In this document: one piece after another, positions 44,997-53,750 of the stretch
How the letters are laid out: the number at the start of each line of letters is the position of its first letter
Numbering within the stretch: the stretch's first letter is position 1
From: CAYVBJ01 sp964449075
GTDB lineage: Bacteria > Bacteroidota > Rhodothermia > Balneolales > Balneolaceae
Length of the DNA: 64,000 bases
Assembly (NCBI GenBank): GCA_964449075.1
Contig: CAYVBJ010000014.1
Location: 11,155-75,154 of the forward strand
Reading direction: 5' to 3'
Translations under genes and position numbers: made by a program
The notes under the pieces: model-generated
Told to the model about the DNA's origin: nothing
Databases searched by the model: none
The model's input: the letters and a program-made list of their open reading frames with translations, nothing else

Positions 44997-46277
44997 TTAA
45001 GATGTAACCGATTTTAAAGCTTTACTGTTCTCTATCTCTTTAAGATGCACTACATATGGCTTTACCACCGGTTTTGTGAGTGCTATGATATGTTTTGTGT
45101 CTGCCGCCTTTGAAAACTCTATCGCTCTTTCTCCGTCTTCAAGGATCCAGATGGACTCATTTTTAAATTTGTAGGCTTCACTGAAACTTTCATCATAGTG
45201 AAAATAAAAGGAAACAGATTCTTTGTCGAAAGGAAATCCTTTTTCTTTTAGATAGTCGGCAGTTCTCTTTGCCACATCCTTTTTTATATTTTTGTCGGTA
45301 TGTTTATTTAAAAACGTAGTTCTGAACAGGGATCTGTTTAAAAATCTGTTACAAAGATCTGAAAGAACAGGATCCTTTTCTTTCTTCCAGTATTTCAAAC
45401 TGATAAATATATCGTGGTCATCGAGGTCGGTGTATGTCTCTACAAGTTTTGAACTTATAGTTTTGGTAGTTGTGGGTTTGTTTTGAAATAATTCTCTTAG
45501 TGCATCAGACGGATGGGTAACGGGTATATTTCTATCCATCAGAAATTTAACCCGCTCAATTATCTTTTTTAGCAGTACATCCGCACTTAACACAGTTTTA
45601 TGCAGATATACCTGCATATACATTAACCGGCGGGACAGAATGTAGTTCTCGATTGCATAAATTCCTTTTTTTTCAATAACAATATTGCCATTAAAGACGC
45701 GCATCGTTTTTAAAATCCGATTGATACCGACAGAACCCTCTGTTACTCCTGTAAAAAAACTGTCCCTTTTCAGGTAATCCAGCCTGTCAATGTCGAGCTG
45801 TGATGAAACCAGCTGATGTAAAAACTTTTTGGGATACTGATTGGTAAATATTTTAATCGCAATATCCAGTGCACCGTCAAACTCTTTATTGAGCTCTTTC
45901 ATAATCTTCAGGCTCATTTTTTCATGATTAAAATCATGAATCAGTGAGTGTTCAAGAGTGTGTGAAAGAGGTCCGTGGCCCACATCATGCAAAAGCAGTG
46001 CGATAAGAGTACCTTCATACTCTGCATCACTGATGGTTGTGTCTTTTTCGCGAAGGTTGTTGAGAACCCGCTGGCCCAGCTCGAGAGTTCCGATTGCATG
46101 TGAGAAACGCGAATGTTCAGCAGCTGGGAAAACGAGGTAACCAAGTCCAAGCTGACGTATTCTGCGCAGACGCTGCACGTACGGATGATCAATTAATTTG
46201 AGAATGATCCCCTTTGGTATAGTGATAAAGCCGTGAACAGGATCGTTGAATATTTTATACTGTGTGCTTTTGTCCAT
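44997..46277 (-). CDS. HD-domain phosphohydrolase (dNTPase-like)
   Basis: 426 residues of the dGTPase/SAMHD1-like HD family. Start FNDPVHGFITIP; metal site His60 in HSRFSHAIGTLEL, His97-Asp98 in LLLHDVGHGPLSHTLEH, and a later Asp in SQLDIDRLDYLKRD. Such proteins hydrolyse dNTPs or related nucleotides; the exact substrate here is not known. It lies 6 bp downstream of the thioesterase on the same strand, and its end is 41 bp from the convergent HisKA-REC gene. Confidence 0.9.
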   Translation of the reverse strand: MDKSTQYKIFNDPVHGFITIPKGIILKLIDHPYVQRLRRIRQLGLGYLVFPAAEHSRFSHAIGTLELGQRVLNNLREKDTTISDAEYEGTLIALLLHDVGHGPLSHTLEHSLIHDFNHEKMSLKIMKELNKEFDGALDIAIKIFTNQYPKKFLHQLVSSQLDIDRLDYLKRDSFFTGVTEGSVGINRILKTMRVFNGNIVIEKKGIYAIENYILSRRLMYMQVYLHKTVLSADVLLKKIIERVKFLMDRNIPVTHPSDALRELFQNKPTTTKTISSKLVETYTDLDDHDIFISLKYWKKEKDPVLSDLCNRFLNRSLFRTTFLNKHTDKNIKKDVAKRTADYLKEKGFPFDKESVSFYFHYDESFSEAYKFKNESIWILEDGERAIEFSKAADTKHIIALTKPVVKPYVVHLKEIENSKALKSVTS

Positions 46278-46283
46278 TTCAGT

Positions 46284-46724
46284 TTATTCAAAAGTTTTGA
46301 CCAGGAATTTGTTTTTATAAGGCAGCAAGGGAAGTTTTACGGGCCTTTTTTGATTTATGCTATACCAGACCCCGGTAGATTTGGCAGTAGCTTTCAGCTC
46401 TTTGGTATCCTTATCATAGATCGCCTGGAAACCGTTTATACTGCTGTTTCCGTAACTTTCAATACCTGTTCCTGCAAGAATTTCAGATGGATAAAATATC
46501 GGCTTTATATACTTCACTTCAAGATTTACCAACACGAAGCTGTTTCCTTCTTTCATGGATTGCTGAAATTCAGGAATTTTCTGAATAAAACGGATCCGGG
46601 CCTCTTCAAAAAATGTATTAAAAATTGCATTGTTAACATGATTTAGAGTATCCAGGTCCCTGTATCGAACTTGCAGATTACACCAGTGAGGAAACAGCTC
46701 GCTATTATATCCGGGATTTTTCAT
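46284..46724 (-). CDS. Acyl-CoA thioesterase, YbgC/FcbC 4HBT family
   Basis: 146-residue hot-dog fold thioesterase. The N-terminal helix region VRYRDLDTLNHVNNAIFNTFFEEAR carries the conserved Asp of the 4-hydroxybenzoyl-CoA-type active site. Predicted to hydrolyse acyl-CoA or acyl-ACP in the cytosol. Pairs with the HD gene downstream (6 bp), probably one transcript. The acyl substrate cannot be named. Confidence 0.88.
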   Translation of the reverse strand: MKNPGYNSELFPHWCNLQVRYRDLDTLNHVNNAIFNTFFEEARIRFIQKIPEFQQSMKEGNSFVLVNLEVKYIKPIFYPSEILAGTGIESYGNSSINGFQAIYDKDTKELKATAKSTGVWYSINQKRPVKLPLLPYKNKFLVKTFE

Positions 46725-46832
46725 TGATATCAGTCCGTTTTTATTATGAGTGGTAAGATACTTTTTAAACAGAAGTTTATGGTAAAAATTTTAAGAGTTC
46801 TTTCACACTTCTTTATTGACACTGCTATTCGT

Positions 46833-46840
46833 TATATTTG
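46833..46840 (+). promoter_or_regulatory. Candidate -7 box for the M42 peptidase gene
   Basis: TATATTTG is an exact TAnnTTTG, 33 nt before the ATG at 46874. Its last three bases form the TTG that would otherwise be read as an earlier start, which argues for the ATG. The flanking TTCGTTATATTT repeats the motif at 11920-11931. Confidence 0.4.
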
Positions 46841-46873
46841 AACCTGAATCTCAACAAATACGTAACAGAAGAT

Positions 46874-47950
46874 ATGTTTGATAAAAAAACCGAAAAATTT
46901 CTTGAAGAGTTACTGATAACCCCAAGCCCTACCGGCTATGAATCTGAAGGTCAGAAGGTTTGGATGGAGTACGTAAGGGAGCATGCTGATAAGGTTACTT
47001 CAGATTCGTATGGTTCAGCTACTGCTTCACTCGAGACAAACAACGATGTCATGACAATTATGCTTGAGGCACATGCAGATGAGATAGGTATGGTTGTACA
47101 GCATATAACTGATGATGGTTTTATCTACCTGAACAAACTTGGCGGAAGCGATTCAACCATTGCAAAAGCGAAGAGAGTTTTAATCTATAATAAGTGCGGG
47201 AGGGTAACAGGCGTAACGGGTAATACTGCCATTCATCTTCAGGACACGAAAAACGGCGGCGGTAAGCAGCCATCATGGAAGGATATTTTTGTTGATATTG
47301 GTGTGTCTACCCGCGAAGAAGCAATGGAGCTTGTGCAGGTAGGAGATCCCGTTATTTATGCAGAAGATGTAGATTATCTGAACGATGAGCGAATAACGGC
47401 AAGGGCACTGGATAATCGCATAGGCGGATTTATGATCGCCCAGGTACTGAGGAAGCTGAAAGATCAAAGAGAAAAATTGAAAGTTAATGTGATTGCGTTA
47501 AACTCTGTTCAGGAAGAAGTGGGCGGTTTCGGCGCGCGAATGATGAGCTACCGGCATATGCCGGATGCTGCATTGGTGACAGATGTAACCCATGCTACGG
47601 ACTCCCCCGGAATAGATGCGAAGGAACACGGCCTTGTAAAACTTGACAAAGGGCCGAGTGTTCAGCACGGCGGTGCAAACCACCCGGGACTTGTATCTCT
47701 GATTGAAGAAGTAGCTGAATCAAAAAAAATAGAGATCCAGCATGAAGCAACAAGTGTGAGAACCGGAACAGATACAGACAGTATATTTTTCCAAAAAACA
47801 GGTATTCCCAGTGCATTAATTTCACTCCCTTTAAGATACATGCACTCTCCTGTGGAGACAGCCTCGCTAAATGATATTCATGCACTGATTGATTTGATGA
47901 CCGAGACAGTACTTGCACTGCAACCCGACCATCATTTTTCAGTTGTATAA
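46874..47950 (+). CDS. M42-family aminopeptidase/glutamyl-aminopeptidase-like metallopeptidase
   Basis: About 358 residues, cytosolic dinuclear-metal peptidase of the M42 (TET/FrvX) family. Metal ligands: His in LEAHADEIGM, Asp in ARALDNRIGG, the catalytic and ligand Glu pair in SVQEEVGGFGAR, Asp in TDVTHATD, and His in YMHSPVETA. I use the ATG at 46874, which begins directly before the helix KKTEKFLEELL; a TTG at 46838 would add 12 residues and falls in a probable promoter. The family often forms dodecameric assemblies; substrate specificity is open. Confidence 0.9.
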   Translation: MFDKKTEKFLEELLITPSPTGYESEGQKVWMEYVREHADKVTSDSYGSATASLETNNDVMTIMLEAHADEIGMVVQHITDDGFIYLNKLGGSDSTIAKAKRVLIYNKCGRVTGVTGNTAIHLQDTKNGGGKQPSWKDIFVDIGVSTREEAMELVQVGDPVIYAEDVDYLNDERITARALDNRIGGFMIAQVLRKLKDQREKLKVNVIALNSVQEEVGGFGARMMSYRHMPDAALVTDVTHATDSPGIDAKEHGLVKLDKGPSVQHGGANHPGLVSLIEEVAESKKIEIQHEATSVRTGTDTDSIFFQKTGIPSALISLPLRYMHSPVETASLNDIHALIDLMTETVLALQPDHHFSVV

Positions 47951-48068
47951 AGGCACAATGCCAAACTTTTAAAAAAATAAATATTGATTAAATTCGTTTT
48001 TCGGTTGCTAATTTTATGTAGCACGTCGATATTTTACCCGCAAATTGATAATATAAAATCAAAATCTT

Positions 48069-49088
48069 TTGATCTGGCATAACAGTACATTTCTTTGGCT
48101 GCTGGTAATCATTCCCCTCATCGCAGTTGGTTTCTATTTTTTTGATAACAGGGTGAGACAAAGGGTTCATTCATTTTTTGACCGGCAGCTTTTTCAAAAA
48201 ATAAGAAAAGGGTACTGGGAGCTTGGCAGTCGTATTCGCACTATTTTGATTCTGATTGCACTTGCTCTGTTTACTGTTGCGCTGGCAGGTCCTAAAATAG
48301 GAACGGAAGTTCGTGAGGTGCAGCGGAGAGGTGTAAACATGCTTATTGCGCTTGACCTTTCCAGGAGTATGAATGCGGAGGATGTAAAGCCAAGCAGGCT
48401 TCAGAAAGCCAAATTTGAGATCTCAAGGCTCATCGAAAGATTGAGAGGAGACAGGGTGGGGCTGATGGTTTTTACCGGAGAGGCGTTCATTCAGAGCCCT
48501 ATGACGATGGATTACTCAGCACTGCGCATGTTCCTTGATATTGCAGAAACGGGACAGATGCCATCAAACACTACTAATTTCAGTTCAGCCTTCCAAAAAG
48601 CTTACGAAGCATTTGATTCTCTCGAAGAACAGGAAGAGAGCAATGCAGCGAATGTTTTGCTCTTTATTGCTGACGGTGAGAATCACGGGCCGGATTATTC
48701 TGACGATTTGCAGCGTTTGGTTGATGAGGGGGTAATCGTATTTACAGTTGGAGTTGGTACCCGCGAAGGTGGTCCGATTCCTCTGTATGATGATGAATCT
48801 TCAACCATGGCAGGATATGTGAGAGATTCAGACGGAAATCTTGTCAATACACAACTCGAAACCGGAACAATGCAGGATATAGCCAGGAACGGCGGCGGGA
48901 GTTATTTTGATATCAATTCAGCAGGGGAGACGATTGAGCCTTTTTTCGCTAAACTGGAAGATCTTGAAAAAGGTGAGTTTTCAACACAGGAATTTGCTGA
49001 TTACAAAAATCAATACCAGGCTCTTCTTTTAGGCGGTCTTCTCTTTTTTATAACCGGGCTTTTATTTCCGGTTTACAGTCGTAAATAA
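48069..49088 (+). CDS. VWA-domain membrane protein (BatA/BatB-like)
   Basis: 339 residues: N-terminal membrane segments (~8-25, ~57-75), a von Willebrand A domain (~90-290) and a C-terminal membrane helix (~314-334). The metal-adhesion site is intact, DLSRSM near residues 98-103, with DGENHGP as the later Asp-containing motif. This is the Bat (aerotolerance) architecture. In Bacteroidota these genes usually travel with moxR, a DUF58 gene and batC/batD; none is here. The start is TTG, in frame after a stop, and the membrane segment follows immediately. Confidence 0.87.
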   Translation: MIWHNSTFLWLLVIIPLIAVGFYFFDNRVRQRVHSFFDRQLFQKIRKGYWELGSRIRTILILIALALFTVALAGPKIGTEVREVQRRGVNMLIALDLSRSMNAEDVKPSRLQKAKFEISRLIERLRGDRVGLMVFTGEAFIQSPMTMDYSALRMFLDIAETGQMPSNTTNFSSAFQKAYEAFDSLEEQEESNAANVLLFIADGENHGPDYSDDLQRLVDEGVIVFTVGVGTREGGPIPLYDDESSTMAGYVRDSDGNLVNTQLETGTMQDIARNGGGSYFDINSAGETIEPFFAKLEDLEKGEFSTQEFADYKNQYQALLLGGLLFFITGLLFPVYSRK

Positions 49089-49132
49089 ATGGTACATCCA
49101 GCCGGTTTTCTTAATGCTGCCCAATTTATTTG

Positions 49133-50044
49133 TTATTCGACTGTATAATTCAAAGGTTCAATGATTGAAGCCAGTTCATACCCGTTGTGATTTGAAACGG
49201 CAGCATACCAGTTGTCGTCCCATTTCCAGGAAACAACATGTTTCCCGCTAATTTCTGTAACGTGGAAGTCGGTATCACTGTTTATACTTTCGATGGCTAT
49301 TGAATCACGTACCAGGTTTTTGACATTCTCAAGATCGGGTATGTAAAATGCAAATATGTAAATGTATTGATTTAGTTCTTCCTGGTAGTATTCAAAAAGA
49401 GGAGTTTGATAACCGGGGATAAACTCTGATACAACAATTCCGCTGAAATCTGCACTCCTGACAGGCGGAACAGTCATTTTAAGTGAGTGAAATTCATTGA
49501 GATAGCTTTCGGCAGTAGTAAGTGAAGCGGTGCGAAATGTAGGCTCTATAAAACTGCCATTGTGATTTTCAAAATGGTTATAAGCATACTCTTCCAGCTG
49601 ATACTGAATATTTTCACCTGGAACGCCTGACCGGTCGAGCAGCTCAAAAATTAAAAATGAAAAAAACAGTATTGCGGCAGCGGCACTTATATATCTGAAA
49701 TAAGCAGTAATATTCTGCCGGGTTTTCATTTTGCTGCTAATTCCATCCGTATTCTCTGATCTGTTATTGGATGATAGCCCTTGTTTAGCAGAGTATTCAG
49801 AGGATAATACTTTATCCGTGTAGATTTTGTTTACAACGAAGTACCTGAGTGAAGAAGGCGCCTCTTGTTTTTGGTATTTTTCCTTCAGCGCTTTTTTAAC
49901 AGACAGTAAGCTTCTATAATGTGCATTCATTTCAGGGTCATTCTCAATATAATTCAAAAATGCACTCTCTTCACGTGGTGAAGCCTCATCGTCAATAACG
50001 AGAGTAAGAATTTTAAGTGCTTCGTCTTTTGTTAAATCAGACAT
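49133..50044 (-). CDS. Anti-sigma-like membrane protein without zinc ligands
   Basis: 303 residues. Residues ~1-60 follow the anti-sigma N-terminal pattern (LTLVIDDEASPREESAFLNYI, then helical KKALKEKY), but the HxxxCxxC zinc residues are absent. A single membrane helix (~117-136) follows, then a ~165-residue extracytoplasmic domain with a beta-rich, Trp/Tyr-rich end (HVVSWKWDDNWYAAVSNHNGY). No sigma gene is adjacent; the nearest is at 53115 and has its own partner. So the protein it binds is unknown. Anti-sigma function is an inference from layout. Confidence 0.6.
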   Translation of the reverse strand: MSDLTKDEALKILTLVIDDEASPREESAFLNYIENDPEMNAHYRSLLSVKKALKEKYQKQEAPSSLRYFVVNKIYTDKVLSSEYSAKQGLSSNNRSENTDGISSKMKTRQNITAYFRYISAAAAILFFSFLIFELLDRSGVPGENIQYQLEEYAYNHFENHNGSFIEPTFRTASLTTAESYLNEFHSLKMTVPPVRSADFSGIVVSEFIPGYQTPLFEYYQEELNQYIYIFAFYIPDLENVKNLVRDSIAIESINSDTDFHVTEISGKHVVSWKWDDNWYAAVSNHNGYELASIIEPLNYTVE

Positions 50045-50209
50045 TAATTAGTAGAACCACCTGTTTTAAAAGATACTTTTTGAGTTTATACAATCAACAA
50101 CATAGTTCACTGATCTGTTCCTTTTTCGAGAGATGTAAAATTTAAAAGAAATGAAAATAATAACCACTACTCTTTTGAGCATTGATCGTCAGAAGGGTTA
50201 AAGTAAACT

Positions 50210-50887
50210 TCATTCCCGATGGAGAGTGGTGAAAAATGTCCAGGGCTCAACGGCAGGAGGGAGAGCTTTAAAATTCATTCTTGTTTTTTGGGTCGGATGC
50301 TCCAGGTTAAACATGTGGGAGAACAGTGCCGGATTTTTGTTTATTTCGGCCTTTCCATACTTTTGATCGCCATATACCGGATACCCTGAATCAGCCATTT
50401 GAGCTCTGATTTGATGTGGTCTTCCTGTTTGTAAATCGACCTCAAGAAGGGAAAGATTCTGATAAGATTCCAATTTGATATACGTTAATTGAGCAATTTT
50501 TGCGCCATGTGCCGGTTTATTGATTACAGACACTTTATTCAATTTCCTGTCTTTTTTAATATAACCCTCGAGTAGTGCGTTAACCGGTGTGTAACCTTCC
50601 ACAACAACCAGGTATGTTTTTTTTACTGTCCTGTTGCGGATTTGTTCACTCAGCCTGCCTGCAGCTTTGGATGTTTTGGCAAGAACCAGTACACCGCCGA
50701 CAGGGCGGTCGAGTCTGTGAACAAGTCCAAGAAAAACATTGCCAGGTTTTTTATCTCTTTTTTTCAGGTAATTTTTATAAAATGTAAGTACATCTTTCGC
50801 TGAAGAACCATCCGGCTGAGAAAGTGCACCAGCAGGCTTATTGATAACCAGGAGATGGTTGTCTTCAAATATAATATCTTTATTCAA
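50210..50887 (-). CDS. RluA-family rRNA/tRNA pseudouridine synthase
   Basis: 225 residues, without an S4 domain. Catalytic Asp is in GLVHRLDRPVGGVLVLAKT; other family pieces are NKPAGALSQPDGSSA at the start and LLEVDLQTGRPHQIRAQMA followed by GYPVYGDQKYG. It converts uridine to pseudouridine in structured RNA; the target site is not predictable. Divergent from uvrC, with 147 bp between starts. Confidence 0.92.
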   Translation of the reverse strand: MNKDIIFEDNHLLVINKPAGALSQPDGSSAKDVLTFYKNYLKKRDKKPGNVFLGLVHRLDRPVGGVLVLAKTSKAAGRLSEQIRNRTVKKTYLVVVEGYTPVNALLEGYIKKDRKLNKVSVINKPAHGAKIAQLTYIKLESYQNLSLLEVDLQTGRPHQIRAQMADSGYPVYGDQKYGKAEINKNPALFSHMFNLEHPTQKTRMNFKALPPAVEPWTFFTTLHRE

Positions 50888-50989
50888 TTGCTGTACATTA
50901 ACTTAAAGAATTTAAATAAACAATATATAGACCTGATATAAGGCCTATACCAAGTAAATGTACAATAATTATTATCTTCCGTACAGTTG

Positions 50990-50997
50990 TATTTTTG
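50990..50997 (+). promoter_or_regulatory. Candidate -7 box for uvrC
   Basis: TATTTTTG, an exact TAnnTTTG, 37 nt before the uvrC ATG in the divergent region with the pseudouridine synthase gene. Confidence 0.35.
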
Positions 50998-51034
50998 TTA
51001 GTATCAAAAGCGATAGAAATTTTAAAAAAAGTTG

Positions 51035-52867
51035 ATGGCAATTTCAGTAAAAGATAAGGTTGAGCAACTTCCTTCAGCGCCCGGCGTCTATCAATTTAAA
51101 GACGGCGGCGGAAACCTGCTCTATGTTGGAAAGGCAAAAAATCTGAGTAACCGGGTACGATCTTACTTCCAGAGTTCACGGGCTCATGACGGCAGGATCA
51201 GGTTAATGATTTCCAAAATTGAGGATCTGGAAGTTATTGTAACTGATTCTGAAGCAGAAGCACTGATTCTGGAAAACAACCTCATAAAAAAGCATCAGCC
51301 GCGGTATAATATTATGTACCGGGATGATAAATCGTACCCCTATATATGCATGACCAATGAGAGCCGTCCGAGAGTATTTGCAACAAGAACTGTAATCAGG
51401 GATGGAAGTAAATACTTTGGTCCTTATGACCACGTCGGGCATATGAGGCGGATGCTTGAAACCATTCGTAAAACATTCGGGCTATGTACATGTGCTGTAT
51501 CAGCAAAAAGCATAGATAAATCGAAAGGTGTGCCCAAATGGCACTCCTGTTTTGATGATTATCTCAACAACTGTTCCGGCGACTGGAAGATTGAACGGTA
51601 TCGTGAAACAATGCATAAAGTTGAAAAAATGCTTCACGGAAAAACGGAACACCTCATGAGGCTTCTGAAAGATGAAATGGAAATTGCATCGGATGCACTT
51701 GCATTTGAAGAGGCTGCCCGCTTGCGTGATAGCTATGAGTCTCTTCACAAATATAATCAGAAAATGAAAATTGTTGCTGATAAAGAAGTTAACAGGGATC
51801 TTTTTGCCATGGAGGCCGACAGGGAAATGAAAGAGGCTTGCGGTGTCCTCTTTAAAATCAGGGAGGGTAAATTAATCGGGAGGTTTCACCGATTCATAAA
51901 AAATATTGATAATATGCCCGATTCAGCTATCACGCAATCGTTTATGGAAGACTATTACACCGGGCAGTATGCCGGTGCAATCCCGGATGAAGTTTATACA
52001 AGCCATGATCTTGAAGAACCGGACCCCTTAAACGAATACCTGTGGCAGCAGAGGGGTAAGAAGGTGCCCCTGCACACTCCGAAAATAGGTGAAAAACGTC
52101 ATTTAATTGAGATGGCTGAATCAAATGCTAAATTGCTTCTCGGTGAAAGAAGGTTTGAAAAAGAGAAAGCTGAAAAAGAGAGAATTCCGCATTCCGTTAA
52201 GGAGCTGAAAGAGTATCTGAACCTGGACAGACTGCCCCGCCGCATAGAGTGCTTTGACAACTCAAACATACAGGGAAGTGACCCGGTGGCAAGTATGGTC
52301 TGCTTTGTGGATGCATCGCCGAGGAAATCAGAGTACAAGCGTTTTAATATAAAAGACGTTGAAGGGGCTGATGATTTTGCATCTATGTACGAGGTGGTCA
52401 GAAGGCGATATAAAAGAGTTAAAAATCAAAAACTGCAGATACCGGATCTTTTACTTGTTGATGGAGGTAAAGGACAGCTTAATGCAGCGATGAAGGCATT
52501 ACGTGACATTGGTATGGACAATGAATTTGACGTCGCAGGGCTTGCAAAGAGACTCGAGGAGGTATTTTTGCCGGGAAAACAGGATGCAATAATGATCCCC
52601 AAAACATCATCGTCTTTGAAACTTTTACAAAAAGTGAGGGATGAAGCACATCGTTTTGCCATCACCTTTCATCGAAAAAAGAGAAATCAAAGAACGCTTA
52701 AAACAGAACTTGCCGATATTCCGGGTATCGGTGACAAAAATTCTGTGCGGCTGCTCACAAAATTCGGTTCCGTAAAAAAGATCAAAAAAGCCGACCTCAC
52801 GAAACTCCAGTCAGTGGTTGGAGAAAAAAAAGGAAAAGCCGTTTATGATTATTTCAACGAGAGGTGA
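51035..52867 (+). CDS. uvrC: Excinuclease ABC subunit C
   Basis: Makes the dual incisions in nucleotide-excision repair with UvrB. 610 residues. N-terminal GIY-YIG nuclease (PSAPGVYQFKDGG, LLYVGKAKNLSNRVRSYF), a central Cys-rich segment and UVR motif (LKDEMEIASDALAFEEAARLRD), the RNase H-like C-terminal nuclease (RIECFDNSNIQGSDPVASMV; LLVDGGKGQLNAA), and tandem helix-hairpin-helix (DIPGIGDKNSVRLL). Start at the ATG; a TTG immediately before it is less likely. uvrA and uvrB are not here. Confidence 0.96.
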   Translation: MAISVKDKVEQLPSAPGVYQFKDGGGNLLYVGKAKNLSNRVRSYFQSSRAHDGRIRLMISKIEDLEVIVTDSEAEALILENNLIKKHQPRYNIMYRDDKSYPYICMTNESRPRVFATRTVIRDGSKYFGPYDHVGHMRRMLETIRKTFGLCTCAVSAKSIDKSKGVPKWHSCFDDYLNNCSGDWKIERYRETMHKVEKMLHGKTEHLMRLLKDEMEIASDALAFEEAARLRDSYESLHKYNQKMKIVADKEVNRDLFAMEADREMKEACGVLFKIREGKLIGRFHRFIKNIDNMPDSAITQSFMEDYYTGQYAGAIPDEVYTSHDLEEPDPLNEYLWQQRGKKVPLHTPKIGEKRHLIEMAESNAKLLLGERRFEKEKAEKERIPHSVKELKEYLNLDRLPRRIECFDNSNIQGSDPVASMVCFVDASPRKSEYKRFNIKDVEGADDFASMYEVVRRRYKRVKNQKLQIPDLLLVDGGKGQLNAAMKALRDIGMDNEFDVAGLAKRLEEVFLPGKQDAIMIPKTSSSLKLLQKVRDEAHRFAITFHRKKRNQRTLKTELADIPGIGDKNSVRLLTKFGSVKKIKKADLTKLQSVVGEKKGKAVYDYFNER

Positions 52868-53041
52868 GCCGGTTTATCGCATGTTTATGTGATAGAATGA
52901 TGATAACAAATGTGCTACTCTTTTATTAGACTAAATAAAGAAGTGATCTTCAGCAAATTGTGAAATCAGATTAGTAATGTTAACAGCATTGTGATTTTAC
53001 ATCTTTTAAGGGTGTTGATTACTTCTGAAATGTAATATAAA

Positions 53042-53067
53042 GGAACTTTAGACCCTATAATACCGTT
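53042..53067 (+). promoter_or_regulatory. Candidate ECF-type autoregulatory promoter
   Basis: GGAAC (53042-53046), 17-nt spacer, CGTT (53064-53067), resembling ECF sigma promoters (GGAAC-N16/17-CGTC/T). It lies 48 nt before the sigma gene start, where self-activation would be expected. Whether this lineage's ECF factor uses that sequence is unknown. Confidence 0.4.
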
Positions 53068-53114
53068 AAAGAATCAGTGGAACATTTGCTGAAAACCATT
53101 TATTTTAAATAACT

Positions 53115-53750
53115 ATGAAATTAAATATTGCCGACCATATCCCAGAGAATTACACTCAATTAAAAGACAGAGAGCTTGTACACAAGTATCGGAAAGAGAA
53201 TGACCAGCTTGCTTTCAGAGAATTGATGAACAGGCACCAGGCAAAAGTCTACTCTTACATCTACAGTATGGTGAACAGCCGTGAAGTGACCAATGATATT
53301 TTCCAGGAGACGTTCACCAAGGTTATCACCAAGATGGATGACACCTACAATGAGCAGGGTAAATGGATTGCCTGGGTTATGAGAATTGCTCACAACGCAA
53401 CAATTGATTATATAAGAAAACAAAAAAGATTTGTTGACGTTAGCAGTAATTATGACAAAGAATCAAACACGGATTTCTATGACCGATTACCGGATGAAGA
53501 TTCTGTTGGACAGCAAGAACAGCTTGAAATTGATGAATCAACATCCAGCCTCCTTAGGCATATTTCTGAATTACCGGAAGAACAGAGGACGGTTGTTATG
53601 TTGAGGCACTATTACGAAATGCCATTTAAAGAAATTGCTGAATTAACAGATGTATCCATAAATACGGCACTAGGACGCATGCGTTATGCGTTAATAAATC
53701 TGAGGAAGATGTTTGAGGAAGAAAGTGACAAAGAATCAAAGAAAGTATGA
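53115..53750 (+). CDS. ECF-type RNA polymerase sigma factor
   Basis: 211 residues with sigma region 2 (~25-95: FRELMNRHQAKVYSYIYSMV, DIFQETFTKVI, WIAWVMRIAHNATIDYIRK) and region 4 (~140-200: LPEEQRTVVMLRHYYEMPFKEIAELTDVSINTALGRMRYAL). No regions 1.1 or 3, so it is an extracytoplasmic-function type. The downstream gene overlaps its stop by four bases and encodes a membrane protein with anti-sigma layout, the usual pairing. Confidence 0.93.
   Translation: MKLNIADHIPENYTQLKDRELVHKYRKENDQLAFRELMNRHQAKVYSYIYSMVNSREVTNDIFQETFTKVITKMDDTYNEQGKWIAWVMRIAHNATIDYIRKQKRFVDVSSNYDKESNTDFYDRLPDEDSVGQQEQLEIDESTSSLLRHISELPEEQRTVVMLRHYYEMPFKEIAELTDVSINTALGRMRYALINLRKMFEEESDKESKKV

Noticed and set aside
49969..49983. 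CTTCAC-GTG-GTGAAG palindrome as a parS site
   Set aside because: It lies inside the anti-sigma-like coding region, matches parS only at CACGTG, and the outer bases do not fit.
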